Positions 10,831 to 23,170 are shown, counted from the stretch's first letter. The stretch: 64,000 nucleotides of DNA from Pomphorhynchus laevis (GCA_012934845.2 WNNJ02003119.1:110340-174339), one strand, 5' to 3'. Translations and numbers: made by a program. The notes: generated by a model from the sequence alone, not told the origin.

Positions 10831-12540
10831 TAGCTTCCTAATTATTTCTTTATATTTATGATCTATTCGTAAGAGTACGTCCTATTTGGATAAGAGAAAT
10901 CCTGGGCGTGGTGGATTCGGCTTAAGTGTACGATGATATCTTAGATTCTTTCAGAAAATGCCGATATTGATAAGTTAAAAATACTTGTATTTCATTGAGT
11001 ATACAGGATTATCCAGTCTGCAGTTTGGGAATATTGCAAGTTAATTACGAAGACGTCTCGTCATCACTATGTTGATTGATATCGTTGAAAAGCAGGCAAC
11101 GTTGTGTCCTCGTACAAGAATCTACTTATTCCCTTCTGATAAAGGGAATAAGTAAATTCCCCGGACGAAATGTGTTTGAAGATTATATTAGTTCTGAGAA
11201 TACAAGCGTTGTGTTGTCGAAAGCTACAGATAATGATGTCATTTTTTGTTGGTAACAAAGCTTAAGTTTTTGAGAAAGTACATTCTCTTGAGTTCTAGGA
11301 TATTATCTTTTCCTATGTCCGATTATATGTTCTGTATTTTGATAGATGGTGTTAGTGGCTTGTATGCGATCGTGTCATATTAAGACAGCCTATAGTTGAA
11401 GAATTTGATATATATGCAAAATCTGAGGATGAAAATTAAATTGAAAACTCCGACGAACTTTTGCGCCTAGTAGAGGGTAGAGCTTGACAAACGGCTACAA
11501 CCGATGATTGAAGTAATCATCAAGTTTCAATAATGTATCAATTCTAAGATAGAAGTCATGATGGAAGACATTATTGAAGACACTGTAACGCAATACATGT
11601 GATGCATGATTCCATCATTCAATTGTAGATTTACCATTAACTGATAATTTCTCCAGTATTGCTATTTTTTCATGTGGTGGCTAGTAATAACACTGTTCAA
11701 ATATTGTGCATTCTATGTTATCTTTGTGTGATAGATTTTCTACGTGTGCAGATTCGACCACTACCACGGATAGTGGTTGCAATATCAGCAGTGTCGCAAT
11801 TATTTTTTACGGACAACATTATATAGCAATTTTGTTATAGAACTTCGGAACCTGTTTGTTTTTGTCATGATTTTACAGCCCATGCATCTTGATTTTACAT
11901 GAAGGAAATTTTCACTCTCTTTATTATTTATCGATAGCTAAATTTGCTCTACTTACTTGAAGTTAATAAAATAACTTTTTTATATTTTTTGTATTTGTAG
12001 AAGCTATGCTTAATTTGTTTGTTATTTTGTATAGTTCGGTTAACTTTAAAATTAAACAAATCTTTTAATTATATAGCCTATTTTTCTAAGTCACATTGTC
12101 GGCAACGGGAGTGTAACCATTGCAGTTCCTTTGATTAAAGTGTCGAGCTTTCCGTACTTATTATTATTTTATAAGTGCTACCTCATTTAATGTTTTTGAA
12201 TTCAACGGAAAGCTCTGCAATCAAATAAAAGAAACTGCAATGGAAACTGCAGAGGAACAGCAACAGAAATATAATTACAATAATTAATTACACAAGATTC
12301 TAAAACCATCTTCGAAACTAGTTCCATCTCATATAGTAAGTAGTGACGATTTCCTACGCAAATTCCATGTTGTGACTACTCTGCCCTTGAATATACATTT
12401 AGTGACGTACAATACGGAAAGCCTGCACACATCAATAAAATATGAAAACGGTATACAGGCATGTATAACCAAGACAAGTATAATATAATACAAGTATAAC
12501 CATTTATAACCAAGATAAATTTCAGCCATCATTTATATTT
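10830..12540. other. No gene recognised
   Basis: Mixed-composition DNA with no convincing coding frame. Minus-strand frames at 11067-11258 and 12329-12532 have no recognisable motif. A loose inverted repeat (GAGCTTTCCGT near 12150 against ACGGAAAGCTC near 12208) flanks an AT-rich loop. It is probably decayed transposon DNA. Confidence 0.4.
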
Positions 12541-13220
12541 CGTTATCTTGATGATATAATCCTTGGATTCACTAATAGAAAAGAGGCAAGCAATTTAAAG
12601 GTAGTCTATTAATATTCGATACAGAAAACAATCATCGTCCCTACTGTGACATGATTTACATCGTCCCCCTCTACTTACATTCAAACTCTAATACATCTGC
12701 AGCAATAAAGCGTAATCTGATAAAAAAAGGGGCACAACACTAATGTAAAATATCAAATAATAGTGTCCGTAGTTGTCATTTAATGTGCTTACAATCAAAC
12801 CTCGTTAGTGCAGAAACAGAATAGCACAAAAACAGAAGGACCCTACAAACATAAGTGTCCGTAATTTTCAATTAATGTGCTTACAGCGCAGAAACAGAAG
12901 ACCACGTCTATCGGATAAAAGAAAGAATATCTTTAGACACCATATCATCCATCCTAAAAAATAACTAAAGCCGACACAGACGTACCGTATGTCGATACTA
13001 TTATTTAAATACAACCCAGCAATGATCAAATTATTAGAAATAATTAAAGTTGCCTATCATATTCTTCCAGATGATTATAACGAAATAATTATCGTTCCAC
13101 GGATATTATATCGATACTCTAAATGTCTCAAAAATGAGCTCAAACCCACAAATCTAAAAGTATAGATCTTAATAACATTAAGACCCTTGTTTGAGTTGTT
13201 TAAAACAAACAAATTTTAAT
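12540..13220 (+). mobile_element. Penelope-like RT relic
   Basis: FRYLDDIILGFTNRKEA at about 12538-12590 on the plus strand is a Penelope-type palm motif (YLDD) with its following residues. A weak continuation (HLMCLQSNL-like and PCYLNCKSKN-like fragments) is scattered over the next 600 bp. The copy is heavily decayed, and only the catalytic box is confidently identified. Confidence 0.5.
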
Positions 13221-13439
13221 ATGTAGATCTCATAAAAAAACATTTATACCCTTGTTTAAGTTATTTATAACTTAATTTTACAATAATTAAATTTGTTTAC
13301 GACACCTTTCAATTTAAAATAATAAAAAATAATTTTAGAGATATTGAAAAAAGGAAAACTAATGAAATAAACGGATTGGTCAAATCATGAGTGATGATGC
13401 TCAGTCTAAACACTGATCATATTTGCATAACCCAACTAT

Positions 13440-13720
13440 GTTTGTCTAATCTTTATCAGATCAGCTAACTGAGTCTATGTATATTATATTATTTATAAAT
13501 TAAAAATAATGCTAAATAAAATTTAAATAATTAAAAATAATTATAAACTGTTAATAATCGCTATATGGGATTAAAAAAATTATATCGAGTTAAAATCTAA
13601 AATTCAAATTTAAAATAAAAATCAATTTTTATGAATTGACTATTTTATGAATTGACTAGTAAATAACAGACGGCTATAGGAATTAGGATTAGAGTCGTCA
13701 AAAACTACAGACAAAAATGA
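13440..13720. mobile_element. Naiad-family 3' terminus fragment
   Basis: This begins with CAGCTAACTGAGTC at about 13462 and follows the terminal AT-rich segment shared with 6471-6690, 21351-21560 and 23380-23550, ending with ATGAATTGAC, TAACAGACG and GGATTAGAG. The duplicated ATGAATTGAC near 13640-13665 is a local slip. The structured RNA that should follow is missing after the first stem. Confidence 0.6.
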
Positions 13721-13929
13721 TTTTATGAAATCTAAAAACATTAATAAATACATAAACATGATTTTATAAATCTAAAAAGAAAGATCGATTAGAGTTCTTC
13801 TCGGTCGAACATTATATAAAGAGAAAATAGCGTAAATATTAAGAGATCGTGAACAAAAGTGTTTTTGGATTTAAAGCGGTGACTGTATAAAATAAAGCAC
13901 TTATTCATTGGTTCTTTTTTTAATTTCTT

Positions 13930-14290
13930 TGTAAAAATTAAATATAAAGCATTGTATATAGAGAGAGCATTTTAGAAAACATTTCTAAACGCAATCTCAA
14001 GCAATACTGATTCGAACTCACATCAAAAAATATATTTTTTTAAATATTTTTTATATATAAATAATTATATAATATATAATGTCGACTAAATTAAATTAAA
14101 TTTAGTACTTATTTTCTAATAAAAAAAATTTTTGTTTTGAAAATTGTTTTTTTATAAAACTTGTTTCTTTATAAAAATTTATTTTTAAACATTATATATA
14201 AAGTATTGCATAGAAAGCATTTCTAAACGCAATCTCGAGAGTTTACTCATCTCAAAAAATATATTTTTTTACTGTTTTATAAAAAATTAT
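13930..14290. repeat. Local direct repeat of about 90 bp
   Basis: AAGCATTTCTAAACGCAATCTC-type blocks followed by ACTCATCTCAAAAAATATA occur at about 13955-14035 and about 14190-14270, separated by AT-rich DNA. No coding content. The origin is unknown, perhaps a non-autonomous element. Confidence 0.45.
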
Positions 14291-14489
14291 AAAAATATAA
14301 CATTTATTTTTTATTAAAAATATAAAATTAAATATATAAGTTGTTATAGCATTAATACATAAATATATTTAACTTTTATTTTTATACATCGAGAAAGATA
14401 CAATAATAAACATAATGTTCTCTAGCTTTCGGCTATGCGATAGCATTTCCTATGAAACAGGAAAATCCGCTTCACATTTGAAGAGAATG

Positions 14490-15010
14490 TTTATGACTAA
14501 GTGAATGGAGTAGCTATGGGTTCTCCACTTGGTCTAGTATTAGCTGATCTTTACATGACGAAGCGAAAGGAGGATATATTTGAATACCTACCTTATTTAG
14601 TTAAGCAGTGGAGATACGTCGATGACGTATTTGGATCTTTGACGTAAAGCAGAAGCTGAAATGATAAAAGCAGACTTAACAATAAGGATCCGGCGATTCA
14701 ATGAAAAGCGACAATAGAATAAAAACATCTCATTTCTAGATGGTCTTGTCCTACATCATAACAAAATTCAAACAACTATACACAAAACCGGGTATAACGT
14801 GTTGTACTACTTATTGGAACACTCATAGTCCAATTAAATACAAATCTAAGCGGACCGGGTATTTTTCAATATAATACAACAGATTTGCTCAAATCCTATT
14901 GACAAAAGATACAATTGTAGAAACATTAAGGATATGTTAAAGAACATAGAGGCTTTCCTGAAATTATTATACGAAAGGCCTACCATAGGGCAAAATACCG
15001 TATTGTATCT
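14490..15010 (+). mobile_element. Penelope-like RT relic (second lineage)
   Basis: The plus strand encodes GVAMGSPLGLVLADLYM followed by QWRYVDDVFGS (about 14505-14640), the diagnostic Penelope RT pair of MGSPLxPxxAD and YVDD. Weaker similarity continues to about 14800. It differs from the Naiad family, which has GGNSSPIIADL. The frame is broken. It ends about 260 bp downstream of the transporter's 3' end. Confidence 0.65.
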
Positions 15011-15274
15011 TTCTCAATGTATAAAAATAAAATTAAAATACATTTTTCATCGAATGTAATCTTAAATAACATAAATATATGTAATTAAATATTTAGACGG
15101 CAGATTAATTTGAAACCAATGACACGTTTTAAATTTTAGTGACATGTAAGTTTTTCTTCACAATTTAAAATACTATCTGTACATTAAAAACTTCTTAAAT
15201 ATTTAATGTTGATGCTTTTGGATTCTGGTCATTATAATATTGTGGTAGTGGTAGTAGTAATCTAGTGTATTTTG

Positions 15275-16705
15275 CTATTCCCATGTCTTCATGGGTTCAG
15301 GATAGCAATTCAGCGCCTTCTGCATGACTATCGTAAAGTTTTTGAGTTTTGATTGCAAGCTTTCAGGTTTTCTCCACGCGATGAAGAGTAAATAAACTGG
15401 CACTCCAGAAAGGATAATACCCATTCCAATGAAAAAGTCCTTAGATTCTTTACGGCTACCAGCAATACTGATAAAATTCAGGACCAAAATCACAAATATA
15501 AATATCAAAGGACATATCTTCCCAGCGTTTACACCTTCCACACCTTCTGGAAGTTTGTACTTCTTTCTGAGAACAAATAACGAGATAACAGCAAACAGGC
15601 AGACTAGCCAATAAGTAAAACTTAAATATTTCAGTAACTGTTCAATATCGCCAACGCATACATACATGCAACCAAGTAGACCTTCAAACACTGCAGGAAC
15701 AATGGGCGTATTAAAGTGTAAATGTTTTGTAGCTGTAATACTAGGCGCCATACCGTCTCTACCAGCAACAAAGAACATCCTGCTAATAGTGAAAAGATTT
15801 CCGTTTAATCCACCAAGTGCAGATAATGCAACGAACAGTGGAAGCACATAACGAAGAGGAGAGTATATCAGTTCAATGTAGCTTACAGCGGTTGCAGGAA
15901 CGGTTTTAACTTGGCTAATACTTAACGCAGTAAAATAGGAAGCAAATGTCAGTGTGTACACTATTGTACAGAACACAAGTGATACGAAAATTGCAATCGG
16001 CAAGTTTCTAGCAGGATTTTTAAGTTCTTCAACTGCATTGTTCAAATAATTCCAGCCGGTATACGGAAAAAGGCCGGCGTGAATAGCGACAGCAACACGA
16101 ATTGGCCTGTTTTCTGTTCCTTCAAATAAATTCGAAAATTGAGAGGTTCGTCCTTTGGCCATTTGCACAAAGCCAGTAATTATGATCACAAACAGAGCAC
16201 TTACCTTGCCAATAGTACCAATATTCTGGAAAATAACAGGACCACGCAAACTAAAAGCATTCAAGGCCGTGATCGACAGTACTCCAATACAAGCTAGGAA
16301 TTTTAGACCTAATCTTGAAATGCAACTGCCCATGTAAGGATAAAGGAGGTATTCAAAGACTGTAAGAGCATTAACTCCAAGAATACAAGGACGAGTTACA
16401 ATTACTTCAGACCATACTCTTAAAAATCCCATTAGGTCTCCAAAGGCTTCTTTTATATAAGTATAATCTCCACCGGAACTGGGAATCAGACAACCCAACT
16501 CAGCATAGCAAATAGCTCCTGGAATGCATACTAGCCCTCCTGCAATCCAAATGATTAGCGAAAGGCCGAGACTACCTGCAGAAAGTATGACCTCCTTTGG
16601 GGATACAAATATACCGGATCCTATAACCGATCCAACTATAAGACTAATACCACTAAACAGCCCCATATGTCGGTTTTTGCCATCGTCCTTTTTCGTTGTT
16701 TTCAT
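15275..16705 (-). CDS. SLC7-family (light-chain, b(0,+)AT/LAT-like) amino-acid transporter
   Basis: The 476-residue uninterrupted frame matches the full length of SLC7 light chains (about 470-530 aa). These are 12-helix antiporters that move neutral or basic amino acids and pair with an SLC3 heavy chain. Visible family marks are the first-helix substrate loop GSVIGSGIFVSP (residues 25-36), PSSGGDYTYIKEAFGD (75-90), the heavy-chain cysteine position in PYMGSC (Cys128), and FPYTGWNYLNNAVEELKNP (213-231). The start is the first ATG, and no longer in-frame extension is evident. Upstream on the minus strand TTTTCTAG ends at 16743, a likely splice acceptor for a 5' untranslated exon. Vertebrate relatives have many coding introns, so the single coding exon is notable: it may be an old retrocopy or lineage-specific intron loss. 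No disruption is seen, so it is probably functional. Confidence 0.9.
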   Translation of the reverse strand: MKTTKKDDGKNRHMGLFSGISLIVGSVIGSGIFVSPKEVILSAGSLGLSLIIWIAGGLVCIPGAICYAELGCLIPSSGGDYTYIKEAFGDLMGFLRVWSEVIVTRPCILGVNALTVFEYLLYPYMGSCISRLGLKFLACIGVLSITALNAFSLRGPVIFQNIGTIGKVSALFVIIITGFVQMAKGRTSQFSNLFEGTENRPIRVAVAIHAGLFPYTGWNYLNNAVEELKNPARNLPIAIFVSLVFCTIVYTLTFASYFTALSISQVKTVPATAVSYIELIYSPLRYVLPLFVALSALGGLNGNLFTISRMFFVAGRDGMAPSITATKHLHFNTPIVPAVFEGLLGCMYVCVGDIEQLLKYLSFTYWLVCLFAVISLFVLRKKYKLPEGVEGVNAGKICPLIFIFVILVLNFISIAGSRKESKDFFIGMGIILSGVPVYLLFIAWRKPESLQSKLKNFTIVMQKALNCYPEPMKTWE

Positions 16706-16741
16706 GTTTTCCTTGTTCTCGTCTTGTGAAATCGGAAGATA

Positions 16742-16765
16742 GCTAGAAAATTAAAAGACAATACA
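16742..16765 (-). promoter_or_regulatory. Candidate splice acceptor of a 5'UTR intron
   Basis: Read on the minus strand, a pyrimidine-rich run TCTTTTAATTTTCTAG ends at 16743, 37 bases before the transporter ATG. It would join an upstream non-coding exon to the coding exon. No upstream donor could be assigned. Confidence 0.4.
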
Positions 16766-17840
16766 CGTATATAAAAATTTTCGTTGTAGAAGAATTATAC
16801 AGAAAATATGAAGCAATATATAATAAGCCTGATATATAATTTAAATTATAAATGTTCTCGGCGTCAATAATGAGTGGATATCATCCAATTATTTCAGATA
16901 TATACATATCAGATAAGCAATCAGCTTTATACTGCAAATATCTAAATGGTAATGAATTTTCAATGAAACCTAAGGGCGTAACTTGTTTATTGAACTTATT
17001 TTACCAAAAATAATTTAGACATAAAAATAAATTTTCAAAACAGCGAAAATAAATCTTTATAATGTTGAATATAGAACTTTACAAAATAATTTGTTATCAT
17101 AATGTCGACTTATACGATAATTGTTTGATTTTCTAAAATGTGTGCTAGATAAACTTAGCTATAAAAATGGTTTAATATAGTAAATATCTTGAAAGTTATA
17201 ATTATTTGATGGATTGAAATACTTGACAGCAATTCCATGTGGATGTTTCTGTATTATTACACTTAATATCGGTTTTTAATCGAAATTTTAATCGAAATTT
17301 TAATCGAAAATCACAGAATATTTGTATGATTATGGTAATCGATGGATGCTTGTAAGCTATATTCAAATACGTACATATTTTAGATGTCACAGTTAGTGAT
17401 ATATATTGTGGAGTCTACAGTCAAAGATGTTTAGGAAATACAGATCATTTATTTAGATTTGACGTTAAACTGAAATACTAAATTAGAGCCAACAAAAGTT
17501 TGAAGATTAAAATTAAAACTAAATTTTAGTTAGCGTGCGAAATACAGAGGGGTTTCAGCAATAGCATAAATGTATTGAATTATAATCATCCAGTGCTTAC
17601 GCAGAGTATATAAAGGAGATCACATATTATAAAATAGTATTATTTTGATATAATTATAATGTTTCGATCAAATGAAACATCCTTTAATAGAAGATAAACT
17701 AATTCATTGTTTACACTTTAATTAAAACGCAATGAATGGCACAGAAATTAAATATCATAATTTATGTTTGTTCCTTACTACATATATAGTTTAGATTACT
17801 TATTCAAATCAGCTCCGGCGTCCTTTCACGGATACTTGTA
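16766..17840. other. AT-rich DNA upstream of the transporter, no gene seen
   Basis: This should contain the promoter and first exon of the transporter, but I cannot identify them. A short tandem AATTTTAATCG repeat lies near 17276-17306. No coding frame is credible. Confidence 0.4.
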
Positions 17841-17843
17841 TAT

Positions 17844-18194
<351 letters not shown>

Positions 18195-18284
18195 AGCAGC
18201 GGGCTTGGATCCATATAGGATTAGGATACTTTCAAATACTAAATTATCGTAACAGTAACCAACCAAAGACCAGAGACAAATTGT

Positions 18285-18330
18285 TTATTTCGACAACGTT
18301 TCGATCCTCACTTGGATCTATATTAAGTCA
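18285..18330 (-). ncRNA. Decayed hammerhead at the left end of the Penelope relic
   Basis: The minus strand reads GATCC-AAGTGA-GGATC-GAAAC-GTT-GTC, i.e. helix II, GAAA, a minimal helix III and a GTC triplet. The CTGATGA strand is replaced by TTAATATA, so the ribozyme is dead. Confidence 0.5.
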
Positions 18331-20102
18331 AATAATTATCTACAATTTCAACACAAATGTTAGAAAATATTACATCAGAAAAAAATTAAATGCAATGGCA
18401 TTAAGTTAAATGACCTAGAGTGGATTTATGTTATGTGCTGCCAGTGTAGAATTAACAGTTGTGTTAATCCAAACGGCACGTCAACCATCAGTTAAGTAAT
18501 CCAATAAGCTTCCCTTGCTTTGCGTAACTTAGAATTCCCCAGCTTGCCTTCAAAAAATGTATATTTATAGGGCTCGATATTTTCAGTACATTCAGTATAT
18601 TTTAAATACGTAGATTCAGTTAGCTGATTTAATTTTACACATGCATGATGAATAGATTTCATAAGGTGTTTTCTATCAAATTATAGGTCGTTTCATATGC
18701 TTTCTAAGATTCACAATAACAGTACTCCATGCCTAGGTTCGTCAATCGTTAGTTGTATTAATACATCGACTGAAACTTTTGAGTAGGCATATCGAAATTA
18801 TTTGTTGAAGCCATTGCTGAAGAATGTAGCAGTCCATTTGATGAGTACGGGTGATATCTTACTACGCTTTGAAAGAATAAAAACTGACATTCCTGATAAA
18901 GCAATATTATGCACATTTAAACGTCGAATCACTGTATACGAACATACATATTGAAGAAGGTATGAACGTATTACGATTGGCTACTTGATTATTACCTAAG
19001 GTGGAAGCGAATTTTATTGTCGAAGCTACTGAATTAGTCTTACGAAACAATGTTGTAAACTTTAATGAAACGATCGATGTATATGCAAAACAAAGGGACA
19101 ACAATGGGCACGCCTCTGCTCTGTCGTACGCAATTTTTTCATGGACATGTATGAAAAAAAGACCTATTAGTAACAGCCGACCAAAAACATCATTCATGGC
19201 TCAGATACATTGATGATATTTTTATGATTTGGACGTTTGATGAGGATGCTCTTGATAAATTTATTTCGCATATCAATCAAGGAAAACTTTAATTTAAATG
19301 TGAAAAACAGTGTCCAGTTAATTTTCTTTATATGCGGATTGAGTGGAGAAAGAAGAACAATAAAGTAGTATTTGAAACATCAACTTTCCGAAAACCTGAA
19401 TCAACAGCAATGTACCTACACGCTTATAACAATCACAGTTAGACTACTAAACGAGCGGTTATACAAAATGAAATACGAAGGATAATTAAAATATCAAGTT
19501 CAGCATAAACGAGATTTCGAAAATTAAGTTGCAAATAGATTTATTAGCAAGGAGATATTCTAACATGTTGATATATAAATAAATTATCAGGACTTACATT
19601 ATTAACCGCATGGATCTGCTTAATTGTAAAATGAGAATCAAAGCGTGAGCATGTGTGTGGTTCATTATCATCCTGCTTTACGTAATTTACAACGCAATAT
19701 GTTGAGATCACTTAAGAAAACACGGCCAGATAGTTACCTCCAACATGTATTTTATAGAAATTCAAGCAAAATACGCTATATAATTAGCAGAGAGCTATTA
19801 TATAATGCGACTGGTTACATAAACCGACGAAATCAATGTCAACCTTGCAAAAGACCAAACGACCCCGATGCAAATCATGTGACATTATGCCATTATCGGA
19901 TCACGTACGTAGTGAAACCACGTCACTGAAATACAAAATACAAACGGCCGCTACATTCATTGCCTGCATTCATTACTATGTTTTCCTCATGAGGAGGCAT
20001 AAACACAAGTCAGCATTATATATTTACTCATCAGACCAAGAAATAAAACCGAATTATTCTCGCAATATTCAAAGTCGCTACGTATGCCCAGTCATCTTAT
20101 GT

Positions 20103-20166
20103 GTCACGACAAACTTTAACAACGGTAGACGCGTTTCGCTCCAACGAAGCTCATCAGTACCGTGAC
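20103..20166 (-). ncRNA. Hammerhead ribozyme, complete, minimal helix III
   Basis: Read on the minus strand: helix I ACGGTA (20163-20158), CTGATGAG, helix II GCTTC-GTTG-GAGC, CGAAAC, helix III as the self-complementary ACGCGT, the cleavage triplet GTC ending at 20128, then TACCGT (20127-20122), which pairs perfectly with ACGGTA. An outer pair GTCAC/GTGAC (20166-20162 and 20107-20103) extends helix I after an internal loop. Every conserved core base is present. The very short palindromic helix III is the form known from retrozymes, newt satellites and Penelope elements, which often act as dimers. It is antisense to the adjoining Penelope coding relic. Confidence 0.85.
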
Positions 20167-20760
20167 TTTAATAATCATCCATAGGCACCTTAACACACGC
20201 TTAAGCACTGTTTACAGCACGAAAAACAGAACTACCCTTAATCTGAATCAACAAAATAATCAGTTTTCGCACTCACAATTGAGTGTGAAAATTAATAGCA
20301 GATTATTTATATTATCAATAATTATTGTTATATTAACAATAATGTCATCGTATTATGTCATTATATAATGACATATAATGTCATCGCATTATATCACACA
20401 AAATGTCATCGTCTCGGAGTGACTCTCGTTATATAAAAAAAAGTTCAACAATATGTATCAATTTTATTATATATGTAACGGTTTTACTCTCTATATTATC
20501 ATTTTTTGTATTCATTCTAAATGTTTATTCAATGATGAACATTTATGGACTGATATGCAAAATTATGACCGCGCCGCTTTTTTACGCGTTATGTAAATAT
20601 CAATTTTTTAAGTTAGTTTAAATTAGTTGCAACAACAAATTTGATAAGTTTGCACAACATTATATATTTAAATTAGGCTTTAACATATATTATTATATAT
20701 AGTACTATATATAGTAAATAATGATATTATTAATATATAATTAATATTAATTAACTTTAA
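20167..20760. other. AT-rich DNA with short palindromic repeats
   Basis: AATGTCATCG/ATTATGTCAT-type words repeat in both orientations at 20335-20412 and can form small hairpins. The frame 20403-20621 has one hydrophobic stretch but matches nothing I know. No gene is supported. Confidence 0.4.
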
Positions 20761-20764
20761 TATA

Positions 20765-21345
20765 AATAGTAAATTAAAGCATAACTATATAATAACAACT
20801 ATTAATAAAGCTAGTAATAACTTTGTCTTCAAATGCAAAAAGCTTTATTATGATATACTAATGAAAGAAGTTAATTATAATGAATTAAATATAAACACTA
20901 CATATGAATGTAGTGATTTAAATTTAGAAACAATTATTACAAGTCATTGTTCTATAATGGATAAGAAGGGTATAAAAATTAAATCAGATAATAAAACTAT
21001 ACCTATATTATATTGGAATCCAAAATTACATAAAACTCCAATAAAACCTAGGTTCATATGTAGTGCTTTCAAATGTACATTAAAACTGCTTTCGGTTTAT
21101 ATGAATAAAATACTTAAAGTAATTAAATAAGACATCAAAAAATATTGTATGATAATCGAAATTAATACTGGTATAAAACACTATTTCAGTATTAATTCTA
21201 CAAAAGAATTTTTAGAACAGGCAAAAGGAATAAATTTATAAAATATAAATATATACGATTTTAGTACTCTTTATACATTAAATTAACATCAATTAAAATT
21301 ATTTTTAATTTATATCGTAAAGATGATATATTTAAATTTACAAAT
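20765..21345 (+). mobile_element. Naiad-type element fragment, plus orientation
   Basis: The frame 20861-21130 encodes the pre-RT segment (IMDKKGIKIKSDN, YWNPKLHKTPIKPRFICSA) of the same family as 6466-9762. It continues with broken pieces to about 21345, where it abuts the 3' terminus of an oppositely oriented copy. It lacks the catalytic RT motifs. Confidence 0.75.
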
Positions 21346-22640
21346 TAAACCAGCTAACTGAGTCTACGTATTTAATATAATTATAAAATAAACAAAGCAT
21401 AATAATGCTAAATCAAAATTTAATAATTAAATAATAAAATTAATAATTGTTTTTAGATTTTCTATAATTTAAATCAAGTTAAAAAAATGAAATATAAAAT
21501 AAACGTCATTTTTATGAATTGACTAATAAATAACAGACGTTGTATCAGAATAAGAATTAGAGGTCATCAGGAGGAACTGCTATGCTATCAGGTTTCGGCC
21601 CCTAACTCCTCTACCCAACATAGCAGCGGGGCCACATACATGCTAATGATGTATTTCCTCTGAAATAACTATCTAGTATCTTATTCTAATACAAAGTATA
21701 TTATTTATTATTCATCCATAAAAATTTGCCACTTAAGAGTTTAAATTTATTCTTTATATTATTGTGTTGATTTATATATTTTACTATTTTCTGCTTGATG
21801 TTATTTTTATAGTAACCTAGTTTAAAATATGTATCTATTAAATTATTTAAATGATTTTAAGAAAGCCAATATCATTACAAATTGTTGCAATTCTTAAAAT
21901 TTCATTATTTAATGTATTATATTTTATATTATATGGTATGCATGAATGCTCATGCAAAAATAAGTTTGTTGTAAATTTAAATATGTCATCTTTTTGATAT
22001 AACTTAATAGTAGTTTTAGTTAATGTTAATTTAATGTTCATATCTAGATATACACCTTCTTTATCATTAATATTGGTTTTGTTAAGAATAAGGCTTTCTG
22101 GATAAATGTGCTCACTAATTGAATAAAAATTATTAGAATTAAATACACATATATCATCAATGTATCGAAACATATATTTCATGTATTTATATTGTTTAGA
22201 TTTAGTTTTTACACAGTTATGAACAAATTCATATTCTATAAAGCTTAAAAACAAGTCAGCTATAATTGGGCTACTATTACCACCCATTGGAACACCTTTT
22301 ACTTGTCTAAATATAGATGTCTCTACTTAAAAATAGTTTTGATTTATCAAAATATTTAAGGATTCTATTAATTCAATTTTATCCATATATCTATATTTAT
22401 TTGATGGTTTAATTTTTGTTAGATAGGCGTTATAATTATTATAACATATATATGTATATCTTTTTCCGAATATAAGATTAATTAATTTTACTAACGCTTC
22501 TTTAATATCTACTAAACCTAGATTTGTATAAAGAGTACTAAAATCGTATGTATTTATATTTTGAAAATTTATTCCTTTTGTCTGTTCTAAAAATTCTTTT
22601 GTAGAATTAATACTGAAATAGTGTTTTATAACACTAATGC
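21346..22640 (-). mobile_element. Naiad-type element, 3' half (RT palm to 3' terminus)
   Basis: Minus-strand frames 22327-22671 and 21847-22287 encode NTYDFSTLYTN, QVKGVPMGGNSSPIIADL and RYIDDICVF, then the RT thumb. A frame change separates the two. The terminus CAGCTAACTGAGTC is at about 21350, and the structured RNA is at 21525-21709. At the other end (about 22630) the copy joins an inverted partner. Confidence 0.8.
21525..21709. ncRNA. Pseudoknotted RNA fold, copy B
   Basis: This has the same helices as copy A: CTGCTATG with CATAGCAG, GGCCCC with GGGGCC, and the outer TTGTATCAGAATAAG with CTTATTCTAATACAA. Changes outside the core pairs (for example TTTCGGCCCC for TTTTGGCCCC) leave the G/C pseudoknot intact, though they weaken its A/T extension. 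Confidence 0.6.
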
Positions 22641-22896
22641 TCATACAAAAAACATATTTTTGCATGATCATTCATGCATACCATATAATATAAAATATAA
22701 TACATATAATAAGAATTGCAACAATATGTAATGATATTGGCTTTCTTTAAAATCATTTAAATAATTTAATAGATACATATTTTAAACTAGGTTACTATAA
22801 AAATAACATCAAGCAGAAAATAGTAAAATATATAAATCACACAATAATATAAAGAATAAATTTAAACTCTTAAGTGGCAAATTTTTATGGATGGAT

Positions 22897-23055
22897 AATA
22901 AATAATATACTTTGTATTAGAATAAGATACTAGATAGTTATTTCAGAGGAAATACATGATCAGCATGTATTTGGCCCCGCTGCTATGTTGGCTAGAAGAA
23001 TTAGGGGCCAAAAGCTGATAGCATAGCAGTTCCTCCTGATTACCTCTAATCCTTA
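22897..23055. ncRNA. Pseudoknotted RNA fold, copy C (reverse orientation)
   Basis: The hairpin is TACATG-ATCAG-CATGTA and the pseudoknot pairs are TTTGGCCCC/GGGGCCAAA and CTGCTATG/CATAGCAG, all perfect. The outermost stem is partly lost on the right side. Confidence 0.6.
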
Positions 23056-23170
23056 AAACTAGGTTACTATAAAAATATCGGCGAAGAGAAAATAGTAAAA
23101 TATATAAATCAACACAATAATATTAAAAATTAATTTAAAATCATTAGCGGAAATTTTTTATGGATGGATA

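Larger units (their letters stand above)
18280..20166 (+). mobile_element. Canonical Penelope-like element relic (RT plus degenerate endonuclease region)
   Basis: The plus strand carries, in order, NIHIEEGMNVLRLA (about 18940-18990), EANFIVEATELVLRNN, a GHASALSYAIF stretch in place of GTPLAPSYANIF, then LRYIDDIFMIW (about 19205-19240), RKPESTAMYLHAYNNH, VVHYHPALRNLQ (about 19660), and RYIISRELL with CQPCKRP and CKSC blocks (about 19780-19860). This order of RT, YHPAL spacer and cysteine-rich linker to GIY-YIG is that of canonical Penelope elements, unlike the Naiads nearby. Several frameshifts and stops are present. A hammerhead relic lies at the left end and a full hammerhead at the right end, both on the minus strand. 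Confidence 0.75.

Noticed and set aside
12329-12532. Hydrophobic minus-strand frame as a membrane protein
   Set aside because: Short, AT-biased, no conserved motif, and surrounded by decayed repeats.
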